The translations under genes and the position numbers were made by a program. From Nephromyces sp. MM_2019 (Eukaryota; Apicomplexa; Aconoidasida; Nephromycida), in the NCBI GenBank assembly GCA_015657535.1, contig JADHZB010001399.1:42900-106899 (forward strand): a stretch of DNA of 64,000 bases, written 5' to 3'. Of the stretch, positions 1 to 13,700 are shown one piece after another (the stretch's first letter is position 1; every line of letters begins with the position of its first letter). The notes beneath the pieces are model-generated. The model saw only the letters and a program-made list of their open reading frames with translations, had not been told where the DNA came from and ran no database searches.

Positions 1-104
1 TCTTTCTAACGAAAAATAGCTAAAATATCTAGAGGCACAATCCAGAGCTAGCCATACCGCATACGGTATACGTATGTCAAACTATCATCGTTCCGCTTTC
101 TTAC

Positions 105-894
105 CATGCACTTTCTCTCAAACTGTATGACAAGATGAGGTTGTGCCACCTTCCAAGCCTGCCTTAACTTCACGCGAGAACTGCGAGCATGCAGCTGTAG
201 CATATATTCAAGAACTCTCCATTCTTCTGAATTGACCAGCATTGCGCCTTTTTTAGCGAAGAACTCACTTCCATCAGTATCCTTGATGGAAGATACGTTC
301 GCTGCTAAGTCCATGATAAAGAGGTGCTGAATGCTAAATTTATCGCTCTTTAACAATGGAGGCTGTGAAAAGATTAGTGGCACGAGAGCCCCTGTTGGCC
401 AACAAGAGGCTTGCTGCGTTTACAAGTAGAGATGCTATTATACTTATTCGGGTGACAATTTTTATGGTACTGTAGGATAAAGCCGAGATAAAGCAGTCGA
501 TCCCCAACTTATCAAGGAATATGTCCCCCTTTAAATCCAACAAAACCTTGAAGAATCATATTTCCTTTTCATATAAATTACTGCTCCTATCATTGATGTC
601 CTAAATTTGTGCGTAAGGTGGGGCAATCCAGCGGTTCACATACCAACGCTAAATATCTTCACAATGCAAACCTTACTCATTAATTGTGCGGCCATCGTAC
701 ATTACATAGAAAAGTGTGCCCTAGCTACTCAAAGGGTTTGGATGAGGACGATCACATATTTCCACTGCGATACTGCTGCCACTACTATTTGGCCGCAGAA
801 CAATGTTAGCGGAAGAAAGTTTAACTAATGCTGCATTTATCATGGCAGGAATTGATTTCATTCCCGTACACTGTCGCAAAACTTCACACGCCCA
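105..894 (-). CDS. Left-edge partial gene, unidentified (at least two exons; weak PARP-like hint)
   Basis: Two coding segments on the minus strand. The better one runs 362 to 105. It opens after a TTTTCACAG acceptor and closes at an ATG|GTAAGA donor, giving about 86 codons with a balanced composition and segments such as NSEEWRVLEYMLQ and LRQAWKVAQPHLVIQFERK. A second segment at about 894-725 (in-frame ATG at about 894) carries MKSIPAMINAALVKL. The gene continues off the left edge of the window. The pattern 'aWkV..PhL...FErk' is reminiscent of the start of poly(ADP-ribose) polymerase catalytic domains (often a Trp-x-Val-x-Asn-Pro-x-Leu phrase followed by Phe-Glu). The conserved His-Tyr-Glu residues would lie outside this window, so this is only a hint. 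Whether both segments belong to one gene is inferred. Confidence 0.45.
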
Positions 895-979
895 CATGGG
901 ATTGTGCAAGATTTCCACAGGTCAACTAAATAGTAAAATGGAAGGGCGGCCTTTCGGAATTTGCACGTGAGCTGTGAGC

Positions 980-1051
980 TCAATCACTCAAAACGCCTTG
1001 GGGGCGACCAGCATGGTGGTCATGGCCGTAGTAGTTGAAGGCGGGAGATGC
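980..1051 (-). CDS. Terminal exon of an unidentified minus-strand gene
   Basis: After the acceptor TTGCAG at 1052-1057 (minus strand) there are 23 codons and a TGA. The peptide starts ASPAFNYYGHDHHAG and ends RPQGVLSD, rich in His, Tyr and Gly. The acceptor, the open frame and a composition unlike the surrounding AT-rich sequence support a C-terminal exon. Upstream exons should lie between about 1.06 and 2.4 kb on the same strand but were not resolved. Function unknown. Confidence 0.3.
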   Translation of the reverse strand, partial: ASPAFNYYGHDHHAGRPQGVLSD

Positions 1052-1059
1052 CTGCAAGT

Positions 1060-2450
1060 ATGTGCTAGTACTCTACCGCTTAAATTTAATTGTAAAATTC
1101 TTCCCAGAATGGTGGAGCTTACACTGGCGATGGGTATGTAACTATAGACTCAGAAAATGGTATTGACTTTCAATAATTTTGAAATAAACAAAATCGGAAT
1201 ATTTATCCGTGGGCAATACGACATTGATGACACATGGAGGGCCAGGGTAATCGCAAAAAAAGGCAAGAGGAGCAATCACTTGTGGAGGTCGTAGCACGAA
1301 GAATACTTAAGTACTAGAAAGAAAGGCATGTCACCTCTCAGCTATACAGAAAAAGCAAAGTAGCGACAGCAAAGTACTCGTGTTTGCCCATTGGCCTGCA
1401 GCATCAGTAATGATTAAAGTATCACTCAAGGTTTTCAAGAATTCTACTGAAACTACCCTCGAAACAAACCCTCCTTAGTGGTACACCCAGGAGTGCTCAT
1501 TTGATTCCCGAAATAATAGCAGCGTGCCAGGGCTAAGGGCTATGGGAACGTTACGTGACAAAACAAAAACGCACACAAGTACGTTCCAACTCTAGAAATA
1601 AGATAATTGTCAACATATTCCAAGAGAAAGCAAGCCTCTCAGTAGCCGCATCGGCGCTTTTAGCTATTGATTTGGTTAGATTCTCCTAGTATTTCTAGTG
1701 ATTGCCGGCATGAAATGTGTCAAAATATTCACTGGTTGAACACAAAAAACTAATATGTTCACCGAAGCTTTAATGGATATCTATGTAGAAGATGTTGCCA
1801 TTACCTATGTATATCAGCAAAAAACGCATTGACTGATAACTGTAGCTCTCTCTAACAGAGGTTTATCCTGTATAGTCTCTTTCACTGCTACAGAGCTATT
1901 CCTCCACCTCAGCATTTATAAAAACTTATTTGAAACACGCAGTAGACTAGCCATATGAAGCAGTATACAGCTATTGACTGCTGTTTCATCAAACCTAGAA
2001 AGGAAAATAAGCTTCAGTAGTGTACGCTGATCGGCTGAAAAATATTTTTCGAAAAAATTTATAAAGACAGCGACTATAATCCGTGCGTATGTACTTATAT
2101 TTTGGTTTCAAATTACTTGTAAAGCCATGAACTTAGTGATCAAATACGTAGGACCACATGCAGAGAGAGGCAAAAGGAAACATAAGGAGCAGAGAATGGT
2201 AGTGTTACAGGCGCAGGGAAGGATAAACTATTTAGAAGGAGAATTTTGTTCTGGGAAGATATGCCTCTCCACAACAAGGACTGCTGGCAGGTATCGAATT
2301 CAGTGTTTACCTACGACCAAAATAAGGGCTGTCTATTCTTACTAAGCATCAGATCAATTTCTCAGCAACTGAGGTCACTGAATAAGCAAAAATATCAGCC
2401 AGCCTGAACGTTGCTGTCTACAAGTCAATATTTGCAAAATTATACAGCAT
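1060..2450. other. No confident gene; probable introns or intergenic DNA
   Basis: AT-rich sequence with short ORFs only. The plus ORF at 2127-2345 has no recognisable motif and no convincing splice context. This interval may hold introns and small exons of the minus-strand gene that ends at 980. Confidence 0.4.
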
Positions 2451-2451
2451 G

Positions 2452-4135
2452 CTAGAAAGAATTTTTCTGGAAGTGCTCTTCATAGCTGTTGGCTATTAGC
2501 TCCTTAATGTATTCAGCCTTTGAAGCCTCATCTGCTAGTCCTTGCCACACGTCACGCTTAACAGTCACCTGAGGACAAAGCACGGTATCAATGATATAAG
2601 GTGAGCATTCACACGACTAAAGCACACGAAGACATAGCTTCACAACATTTCATCACGGTGAGGACGGAATTTAGAGAGTTGGGTTACCAATATGGCAAGC
2701 GTACTCAATGAGTTAAAAACTTAATTCAGAATAGCCTTTAACTTTTTGAATTCATCGAGTGCACCCTACGAATCCTACGTTGATATTCGCCTGGTGCGAT
2801 ATTTATCTGTATACGAATGCCTTGGTATTTATTGCGGACACAATTCACACCCAAATAGTGGTGCAATGCAAGTAGGAAAACAGAAATGTAAAAGCTTCGC
2901 ATACCCACCCTTGACCTTTTGAGGCAACTTTCGGTAAGCAAACGTGGCTACTTAAAAAAAGAGCTCTGAGAAAAAATTTAAGAGAGAACGGCCCACGATA
3001 CTGTCTAAGAAGAGCTAAGGCCGTATCATGCTATAGATTCCTCTTCATCCGCAGAGAGTGAAGATCAGTGCTTGATACTCGAAAAAAAAGCTAGCAATCA
3101 GAAACAGCGAAAAAAAGTAAAAATATAGTATTAAGCGGCAGATTGTACAATTTTTTTTTCACCAAAACGAGAAAAATAAAGTTGAAGTTTAGCAAAACAT
3201 AGGCAGAGAAGCACACATAAGAATCCAAATCATAGGGAAAAACGGAAAAAAAACTGAAGTGCAGCAAAACGAAAGAGCAAAACATAGGCAGAGAAGGGCA
3301 CATAAAAATCAAAACTACCAGCAAAAATAAAAGCTATCTGTGAAGCATAAGCAAGAAAAAAAAAGAGGCAAAAAAAGCAAAAATTAAAACTATGAAGTAG
3401 CAGAATAGCCGAACAAAGCAAATACTATACATCACGAAAAGCCGCAAAGCGTGATTCTCAGTAATACATAGCAAACTCTCCGCTCAGTCTCTATTCAGCA
3501 TGAGTATCAGGCAAATAAAAATACATGTAGAGCATTAAGGCTGAGAGATACATGCCCATATTTTCAGAAAAGCTTTGCATAGCAATCAAAATTATCGAAA
3601 CATTCTCAACCGAGAATGGCAATACGACGGGTTTGACACTAGGGAAAAAATTCATTTGCCACATTCTAAAAAAGTACGGAGCAGCCTCCAAAACTAATAA
3701 GACTGCATTTATACTTCGTGCTCATACATGAGAAAAGTCCGAGAAGCTACTGGAAGAAGAAGCTCTTTTAAAGCTATCAATTTTAGCAAAATCTTTGTCT
3801 TTTATAAGCATGCTGCAACTCATTTCATAAAATGGCGTATAATTCCTTCAGCGAGATGTAGTTAAAATGCAAAAAAAAGATATGATAAAGCTGAGTTAAA
3901 GCCATTACCACTGCCAGCGATACATACCATTGCAATGCAACAAACATTCCATCGAAAAAGTTTAGCGAGGAGAGAAAACACAAGGGCAGGGAAAAAATCC
4001 TTACGATAGCGAGGAATTGCAAGAATATTCTGCCCTTGAACCACTTAATAGTAAGGTGTGTGCGAAGTAACAGGCGACAAAGCTTCATATAGCACATCAG
4101 GGCTTGCTCTACCTTCTCCTTAAACTCAAAAATCT
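2452..4135 (-). CDS. Small multi-exon unidentified gene
   Basis: Two well-bounded coding segments are visible on the minus strand. One at about 4135-4007 opens after a TTAAAG acceptor, reads EIFEFKEKVEQALM..., is helix-like with many Lys/Glu/Leu, and ends at an ATC|GTAAGG donor. The terminal exon 2568-2452 follows the acceptor GTCCTCAG, starts VTVKRDVWQGLADEASK, ends EEHFQKNSF and has a TAG stop. The last exon recalls the C-terminal helix of acyl-CoA-binding proteins (Lys-x-x-x-Trp...Tyr-Ile), but the diagnostic Tyr-Lys-Gln-Ala part was not found, so I do not name it. Grouping the two segments into one gene is an inference from strand and spacing. Between them is a purine-rich (plus strand) stretch with an 85-bp direct repeat, taken as intron. 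Confidence 0.4.
3191..3296. repeat. Direct repeat, two 21-bp cores 85 bp apart
   Basis: The core AGCAAAACATAGGCAGAGAAG occurs at 3191-3211 and at 3276-3296. Similarity continues downstream (GCACATAA-type sequence) and in the flanking GAAGT..AGCAAAAC, so this is a degenerate tandem duplication in A-rich DNA. It lies between the two coding segments of the minus-strand gene at 2452-4135, so it is probably intronic. Confidence 0.7.
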
Positions 4136-4728
4136 CCTTTAATTACTCTTTCCATCAAAAATCTTAACCCCCCATATTACCAATCTTCGTTTACCGTGCC
4201 CGGAATTGATGCAGCAAACAAAAACGTTACCCTACCAAAAATTTCCTGGGAAAACCGTTCAAGATGTAATCAGACTTTTACGAAAAAAGTACTAGCAAAC
4301 CTCAACTATCAGAATAAAAGATACGTTTTATTCTATACCAACTGCAATAGTCTTTTGTTCCAACTACTTAGAAGGTGTTGCTACACTCAATTCCCTCTAC
4401 GAAATCGCTCCCCATGCTTCACAACTCAAAATTCTTCACAAGAAGTCATACCCCTTTAATCACATAAAATATAAGTACCTGTAGCAAGAGCGCCCCAAAA
4501 GTCCCGTGAAGGCTCATATATATATATGCGCCTCTACTTTCAAGCCATACGTATCAGCATACGCACTAAAAGGTTATGAAAATGTGAATTGCCACTCGCT
4601 CATTAGCTAAAATTTTGAGGCGAATTTCTTGAATCTACAGAGCAATACAGCCAATCACTATTTAGAGACTAGCCCATTCGATAGTACAAAAAAAGAAGCC
4701 TGATCCCCAAAAAAAAATGCAACGACCC

Positions 4729-7700
4729 TCAAAAAGTTTTTATATAGCATTCCAAAGCAGACTCATGTTTGTTAGAGCTTACCACAAGAAAACCCATCAT
4801 CCGGAGATGGTCATTTTTTAGAGCTAGATAAGCATCAACAGGATCATTGTAATCTTTATAAGTTAATGAATCTACAACAAAAGCAACACTGTGAAGATGT
4901 CCGGGAGGTACTACTCGTTGAGAAGCTTCTTCGTGCTGCCCTTTGTGTACCTCACCTACCGCCTCTACAAAGGAGCTATGTAGAAGGTTTTCGGCCTCTT
5001 TCTTATCAGGGCCTTGCATTACTACTGAAATGTCATACATATTACGCATTGAAACCCTCTTTTTAGGAATATATCGCGAAGATTCGCTTTCATAGTGGGG
5101 TTCCTTCCCACTGATGAGCAGGCCGACCAGAGCATGCCATAAGGGGGAACCAGGGGTAAGAGCCTCAAAAATCTGTTGAGTTTTTCGCAACAAGCAGAGG
5201 GTACCTCTCATTATAATTTATCAACAAGTCACTCATCTTGCTGCGAATATACCCTATACTAAAAACCACTCAGCTAATGGCAGGAGAAGGAATTTTCCTG
5301 CCAGAGGTATTGGTCGGATAATGAGATAAGAAAAAACTAATTTGCTTACGTCATAACCTACAGCACCAGTCCCAATTATCAGGAAGAAAACAAGAAATAC
5401 AAGGGTATACAGAAGCAGGAAGAAGAGAAATCACTGACTAAAAACGCTCAGCATAACTTATTAAAGTCTCAGGCTCTATATAGCCTCTGCGCTAAATAAA
5501 CATACAGGGAGGCCACGCAAATATATACCATCACAGCTCTACCAACACCATCGGAAAATACCCATAAAGACGTATATTTTTTAACATTAAACATGAGATA
5601 GCACGCACACACACATGCGTGTTCTAAATGTTTACTCTTCAATTTATCCATTTTTAAATAACGAAATTCCCCGAAAAAACTCGCTACTAACGTCCAAATA
5701 CAGCATATCATAGCAGACTGGGCACACACATACCGATAGTACAAGCACCCTTAGTATAGCATGTCTGTGTCTATGCGCACACTTTTTCAAACGACAGCAA
5801 TCTCCAGAGTGTCTACCAAACACTCCAATACTATTCCTTTAATGTTGAACTCCATATATTCAATTTGTAATCACCCAATGGAAGAGCGAAAGGCACACAT
5901 TATTGAAGTACCAGGAAGGCTACCAGCATCAACGCACTCGTTTATCATACTTCAAAGAGAGGCAAGCATCGAATGCATATCAGTGCAATGCAAAAACTAA
6001 TGATCTTTGTATAGGTCCGCTCTTGGAGAAACAAAAAAAATTCATTTCCTACCTCATCTTCAACCCTGTTGGCGGCGTCATCATATACCTCCAAGAGCTT
6101 TAAACATTCCATATGCTTTCCTTCTCCCGAAAAAAACTTTAAAAAAGGTAAAACAGGGAGTATGTAAGCTAAAAAGAGCCTACTGTTCTTGTGATAAGGC
6201 AGAAAAATCTAGCATTTTTGCCAGAAATGTAATTAAAACGAAGCTTCTGCCTGAAAAATTCGGCGAAATAGTAAAAATTAATGAATTCTTTATCCTACCA
6301 TCGCAGGCTAATCTCTTCAATTAATCTTATATTAAATAAGTCATTTAATACCTATTTTCCCTCTAAAGACATTCGCATCACTTTGATTCCGTTTAAGAGA
6401 TGCTTATCTCAAAAGTCCTGCGTGCATTTTTCTAGTATACTATGAATTTTTTAAAGCTTTTTTCTGCTTCACAGTTGCTTTTGTGCTCAAACATCCACTG
6501 TTACCTTCATACTACTAAGAATACTAGCAACGTGCCTTCCAATAGCATAAGTTTTTGGGTGATTTAGCGGCTAATAAAGCGTAACAAGGAAACTCATCGT
6601 CAAATTTTATTTTCGACAGAAATTTGCTGTCTTCATTAGCAGGAGTGAATCAAACAGAATGAAGATGTACGAAAGGAGGATCAAAGAGCTTTTCCTTTCA
6701 AAAAATGAGGGAAAATTAGAGCAACGGCATAGTAAGCAAGCGAATAACCTTCATGCGGATTAGGATGCTGGAGTTTAAGGGGGTGAACGTAGCATATGAA
6801 AAAGGCAACCAGATTCGCACACACACAGAATGTTTCCAGGGCAGCAATACAAAGCCAATTCTAGAAGAAAGAGTGGCTGCCACTCATATATAATAAAAAA
6901 TTTTTAGTTTTTTACTTTAACGCACTACACACACACACATAAACATATAATTCGCGAGTCCCGGAAAAAAAATTGACTCGTTCTTTAAAAAGATCACCTC
7001 AACTTTGGCAAGGCCTAAAGAAAGAGATACGATACAAGCTTCGTGCGTATCCCATTACTGGGATCATACTGAAGATCTTTCTCTATATACATGAAATCCC
7101 TAATCTATACGGTGAATCGTCCAAAGGTACGATACAACACCTAATGTATATATAAAAGGGCCAGAGTCCACACATAAAAGGAGAGTTCAGCAGAGATAAT
7201 CCTCAAGAGAAGCGTAAAATTCAGAGAGAAACACACACGAGTTCGAGGAGCAGTTTTTGCAGCAAATTGAAGCAGTGTAAGCAAATATATGGGCGCTTTG
7301 CAATGCGTAGGATTAGCGATAATGAGTTGAATCATTGCGTGTGTATTCAGTGTGCGCTAACTTTATATTCCTTCCCTGTACAACACACATAGGGAAGCCT
7401 AAATTTACACAAACCTATCGCAATGGGCCCGCTTACTGTACTATCTACGGTACCATATACAATCGGAATCGTGTGCAATAATGAAAAAAGATGTGAAAAT
7501 TTCGTGAACTTGGCAGCGAAAGGTGTGCAGCATAGTAAGCGAAAGGTGTGCATCCCAACAGGCCAAAAGGGTGCATCCCAATAGGCCAAAAAATACCTAA
7601 AGCTGCACTTGAGCTCCACAAAAAATAGCCTTCCATCCAATTTCACGCTGATAAAAATGCAAACATATAAAAGCGTTTCGTCACATCTAAACTAACACAC

Positions 7701-10700
7701 ACCAATACGCGAGAGGGAGCAGCGCTACCATAGCTTTGAACCAAAATTCTCGGCGATTTCACTCAAAAAAACTACATGTCTCCCTTCACCTGAAGAAAGG
7801 GCTCCCAAAGCTCTCGATCCGACATAAGCTGCAATGAAAGAAGGCCAAAATGTGACTAAAGAGAGGCTACACTACTTAAAGCTAACTAAAACATCATCAA
7901 AATTGTGCAAATACGCGTGTGCACCCTTTAAAGTTTGAGACTGTGAAAAACTGCATGTAGTCTTCCAAACACACACGCATCAATCTCAGCAAGCTGAGAC
8001 TTGAAATTTGCCTCTAATAGGCATACTTGAGCAGGCAAATTAGCTGTCTTGACTATTCTAAATACTTTGTCTGTGTAAGCACCTACAGTGAAGCATAGCA
8101 AGCCCAATAGCATACGTTCTAGCCTAGCACACCCTACGCACAGGCTTTTGCTTCAGCTGAGGTCGTTCTTTATGCCAATAAAAAGCCATCTAATACTCTA
8201 AAAAAAAAAAGGGCAGACTTAGCTTTAAAAAGCCTGCGCACACACACGCCTACCTGCCTACCTATGGGTACAACAGAAGCAAAATCATACGCTGTGTGTG
8301 TGGAAATATGAGTTGTTTGCACACTTACGAGTCATCTTGGGTGAATGTATACGCGAGTCCTTGTGGGGAACTTGCAACTGTGCGTGCATACGCGTGTGNN
8401 NNNNNNNNNNNNNNNNNNNNNNNNNNNNNNNNNNNNNNNNNNNNNNNNNNNNNNNNNNNNNNNNNNNNNNNNNNNNNNNNNNNNNNGCGGGGTCTGTGCG
8501 TGAATACGCGCGTGTGTGTCCGTGAAGACGCTTGTGTGTGCTCTCTATGCTCAGAACGGCAACGCTTATATCCTACCTTCATTAAACCCTGCTTCAGGCC
8601 GACCAGTCCTTTGCTCAAAAAAATGCTCAGCATTATCTGATTAAGTTGCACTCCACATTGTGCAGATCTTTCGCTTTCTCTATAATAAGAACACGAAGAA
8701 AAAGTAAGACAAAAATGAAAGCAATTGCAGTACATGACAGGGGTTTAGAATGAGATACTTGCCAAAAATGATGAATCAGCGAGATAAGTATAGCTTTAGC
8801 TATGCAAGAAGAGAACCTTTATATTAAGCAAAACAACCGACATTTTCGAGCATGAAAAGGGGAATTTCGTTTGTGAAAGGAGGTATCCAGTCTTGAAGAC
8901 GACAAAAAGGTATTCAAAATTGAAAAACCAGCTAAAAAATATGATGAAATTTTCCGTGTAATTAAAACCCGAATGGCTGTCTGTGTGTGCGCATTTTTAC
9001 AGAAAAATCCACTTCGGACCTGTAGTTTCTCCTAGTCTATAGAATTGCATGGCTAACTGAAATATCTTCATTTCTTTTCAAAATCTTCATCCTTTCAGAA
9101 AACCAATATCAAAAAATGCAAAGGAGTAAACAACTCACACACACACACAAAGTAAAGATCGTAAAAGTGCTACTCTTCATCGGCTGGGCAGCGGAGCAAG
9201 TAAAAGATGTATAAGCAGAGAAACACAAATCTGCAAGCAGTAGAGTAAGCGTCGTTCTTAGGCTCCGGTTAGCGTGCGAAACCTCAAAAACAAAGTCTGC
9301 GGGAGTAAATGTGGGTAGTCGAATGCTCAAGCATAAAGTGTGCTTCCAGCTGTGGGTGAAAATGGTTTGAGATAACATCTTGACAGTATGCTCCAGGGTG
9401 TTCTCTGAAGTACTCAACGCACCCGTTGAAGATTTCCAGCCAAAACGAAGGGGAGCTGAAGATCCTCCTCATCAGATTAAGAATTATTTCAGGATCAGAT
9501 TGGTGTATCCCTATGCAGCATAAGCCCCAACAGCTGGTTAATGCATCTTCATTGTTGAAGAATTGCCAATTTTTCGATAAAGCTATCTTCAGGCTCTGAA
9601 AAATTTGATGATAACAGTAGCAAGGGGACCACGTCACTAAACAACAGGTTTTACATCAACTTGCAGTGCTACTACTCGCAAAACTTCACGTAACAGAGCG
9701 AATTTTAGAGTTACTTGAGAAATCGTTATAAAAGGAACAGATATTTAAGTTAGAAAACAGCTAAAAACACTTAAGAAATCTCAATCAAAACACACAATTT
9801 TATTTGAACCAGAAAACAGCCGAAAAAATCGACTTTCACTTAATTTGAAGACATAGATGAACTAACTCTGCGCACACAAGGAGATCATATCGTTCTCGAC
9901 GTAAGCAACCAGGTTAAACAGCGTCTCAGCACGGAAAATCGCCCTTCTAACGCAAAAAACCTCCCCCTTCTTGATAGTTAAACACGCCAAAAAGATCTCT
10001 TGAAGATACTTACATGAAGGAAATAAATTATCTGAGGAAAATCCGGGTCTCGGCAAAGCGTCGCTACGGCCATCACTACGTCTGTAAGTTGAGAGCTTGA
10101 AAATCCCGGAAGTTGGCCTGCAAACACAAAAACAAATACGCACACACGGCGTGTATAAATACCAAAAGCTAGAAATTATGCTTGAATATTTGCAAACGCA
10201 ATCTGTAAAACTGGAAGAAGAATTTGCGAGAAAAAGTGGCTTATATACGTATATATGCGACAAGAAAAGTAGGAAAGATGCACACACACAGTAAAAGATG
10301 TAGTCTAGCATGCATACACACGACAAGAGATCCAACCTAACACAGACGCACGCGACAAGATATCCAACCTAACGTACACACACGTGCTTTAAGAGACCCA
10401 TGCTAACAAGAACACACACATGATATCAAATATAGCGAAAGACACGTGAATCCACTTACCAATGATACAGTCTAGCAACTGCTGGTAAAACACAGCGTGT
10501 CTAAGTCCCAGAGTAGCGAAACTTAACAGCAGGCTGGCAGTTTGAGTTTTAAGCACAGTAGAAGTCAAAGACAGCATTGAAGAGCTGTGGATAGTATCCT
10601 TCTGGCATCGAAAACATACAAGACATAACACACAGAGATCTCGAGAAAGCTCGTCAGGCAGATTCGTATCCGTTAAATGTTACACACTGGAATAAGAACA

Positions 10701-13700
10701 TACCACAGATAATATGTAAAGTGTCTGCAACACACAAAGCGGTATATAAAAAAAACAGTGAAGTACATGCAAAAGGCCCAGGATTATTCTCTTCAGATTG
10801 AATTTTCTTACTATGGCAGCACTCCTAACTCACACATACACACATAAGATGGCCTTCAGGTAAGCTTCAGGGCAAGATAACCCAAAAAAGAAGTTGATGC
10901 TATGAACTTTCAACTCCAAATAATCAATACCAGCACAAAGAGCGTAGTGTGTGAAAACACTGGTCAAAACAACACACAAAAAAGCAAAAAAATCAAAAAT
11001 CAGAAACCAACCAGCTCATCCGGGAGGCTTTCTGGGTGAAAGAGAGAAGCCTTTATTGAGTAGTCGGCAAGTTCATGGAGTAGCTTGATGTCTCTGCATC
11101 CTAGGTTAGAGCAAGCAACTACGATCATTGTTACATCTTTGAGAGTAAAGGGATATAGTGAAAAGGTTCCAAGGCTTTCTGAAGACTCTTCAAAACTGAT
11201 TTCGGCATTCGCTTTAGCAGTGTGTGAATTGGATGAAGAAGATTCAGGGCTGAAAAGAAACACAGAGAAGAAGAGCGAGATATACCTCATGTTAATGTGA
11301 CAGTTGAGTAGCACATTAGAATGCACACACATGAGCTAAATAAGGAATGCATGCTTAGCTTGTAATGAAAAGGAGCAGTCAATTGTTTATGCATGATGTA
11401 CATAGAGAAAGGTGTACGTACACTCGATAATCATCAGGTACCAAAATTTTTCGGGGAATTATTACTGGATGGGTGCTAATAAAGGGGGTATATGTTATTT
11501 TAGAAATGCACACACACACATACACACACACTAATATGGAACATCGTATTATCCTCACTGCTGAAAATAAAAAGTTCAATGTAGAAAATAGGCAAAAAAA
11601 AGGTTAACTTAGAGTTCGAGTGAGGCAAAATGAGGTTGGTTTTAACCAACAGCTAAAAACACACGAAACAATTTAATTTTTTGGAATCTATAAACACACG
11701 GACCAAATTAACACACACACTTAATCTATGTAAATTCAAAACAAAGCTCTTAGCAAAGCTAACCAAAGCTTAAAAAAGCGTTGACCCAACAAAAAGAAAA
11801 ACTTTACCCAAAGAAGAGAAAAAAATCAGAATGAATGAGAGATTACTCTACCTTCTTCAGAAACAATGGAAAATATGTCATACACACCTTGTAGTAACTC
11901 TACTGCTACCTCCTTCCAAACTCTCCTTTTCATTAGATTCTTCACCAGAAGATACTCTGAGTATGGACCACCAAAGGCGAAGCTTCAAATGCTAGTCAGA
12001 AGAGAAGTGAGAGCACGAATTATAAATCTTTTAGATGCACACACACTGAGCTTTGTGTGCGTGTGTGTGTGTGTGTTTGTCATGAAATCAGGAGCCCCTA
12101 GCAATAAAAGTGTGACTCCAAAGTAGGAAATAATACACCAATAAACGCAAATGGCAGGAATTTCCTAGCATTAACGCTTGGAAGTGCGATTAGCTGCTAT
12201 GGCGATGGTATACTGGAGAGGCAAAACGGATAAACTGCAATTTCTAAAAAGAAGTATGTGAAAATCGGGTTTTTCTGATGTGTTGAGTAAATTTTGAGCA
12301 AAATGTGTGTGTATGTGTGTGTGTATGTGATTTTTCGGCTTATATCCACTGAAAAACGGATTCTTCAGGCTCAACAGAGGCAGCAGGCATCTTTCATTAA
12401 AGAAAGCTGCCGGGAAAGAAGTTTGCTGCCTTACTCTAGTAAAAACAGATCAGACTAGTCCGTGTGTTGTATTGAATTAATGTATATGCAAAGTTTCAGT
12501 TGGTCTTCTAAACGTCCAAAAGCGAGGAAAAAGCACTTTTCTTGGTGGTAAAACTTTAAAAAAATGTATTTTCTAGCTTCACTTAGAAACAAAACCTCTC
12601 ACTGTTCTTTCTGCCACAGCACGGTAATCTGTTATGTATGTGAGCTAAATAACACGAAGTTCAAGATACTCAAACAAACACTCAAAAACAGCATAGCTAT
12701 AAAACTTATCATTTCAACATGAAAAAATCCACCATAGAAACTTTGCAGCTAAACACCTACTCTCTCTTAAAAGCCAAGCAAAAATGCTTAAAAAAACAAC
12801 AGAAAAATGCACACTTACAAGCATTCTTCGCGAAGCTAGCAGTGAATTAAGGACTAGAGACACATGCAAGAAAAGAAATTACCAAGGGCTATACACGCCA
12901 GCTGAAACTATCAGTACATTCGCCCTTCAGCAGACCAAAAAATTGTTAAAATTGGATTTCTTTGTAAAATTTCTCAAAGCTGCAACACACAGTTCACATT
13001 CTGCCAATATATTCCAAAAAATCAAAATCGAGACGTAATTCAATCACAAGCCTCTCAACATCTTCATGAAGAGAGAGAAAGAAGGAGAGCGAAAGTCGCC
13101 AGCTCAAAACTTATTAAAAATGAAATCACATCAAAAAGCATGGTTGAGACTTGATAAATTTAACTACCATTACAAATCATTATCAAACTATTAAATATAG
13201 CAAAAGCTGATAAATTTTATCTGTTTAAACGCTTACATTCGTGTAATTATGGAGATATTTTTCTTTCTTTGGATAACTAGAAAATCTCTCGAAGCTAGAT
13301 AAAATTATCCCAATTTGAGATGCCTGAGCAGGTTCAAGACCTTGAAGGGCATCAAACTTATCTTCAAGGAACAACCGATCCAATATAGCAATCAGGTACT
13401 CATCTTGGTACGCCTGAGACTGAGCCAGGGGGAGAGAAGGAAGCAAAAGCATTATAATTGACCTTTATATACATAGAAAACAAATCAAAAATATGGCAAA
13501 AAAAGGTTTTAGCACACAATACGAGCAGAAATTCAAAATTTACCTTTGAAACGGTATTTTTCGTCCTCAGAAAACATGACGTCATTATCCATTCTTACAT
13601 GTTCAAATACGTTTACTTTATCCACGTACTAAATCAGTAATAGAAGATACTCAGACCATAAAGAGAGCGTAAAAAACCCTGGCAATGCCAGCTTATTACC

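Noticed and set aside
3091..3421. Phe/Leu-rich minus ORFs
   Set aside because: They are translations of the T-rich complement of an A-rich repeat stretch, with no start or splice context.
5469..5744. Minus ORF of 91 codons with membrane-like composition
   Set aside because: No splice support; Cys/Tyr/Val richness reflects T-rich intron sequence of the RAP-like gene.
6007..6324. Plus ORF of 105 codons
   Set aside because: It opens at TTG, has no motif, and overlaps a minus-strand exon with good splice signals (6120-6053, ECLKLLEVYDDAANRVEDE).
8296..8735. ORFs across the N gap on both strands
   Set aside because: Most of the apparent coding potential is N and TG/CA repeat. Only the minus-strand piece 8679-8577 has splice signals and was kept as an exon.
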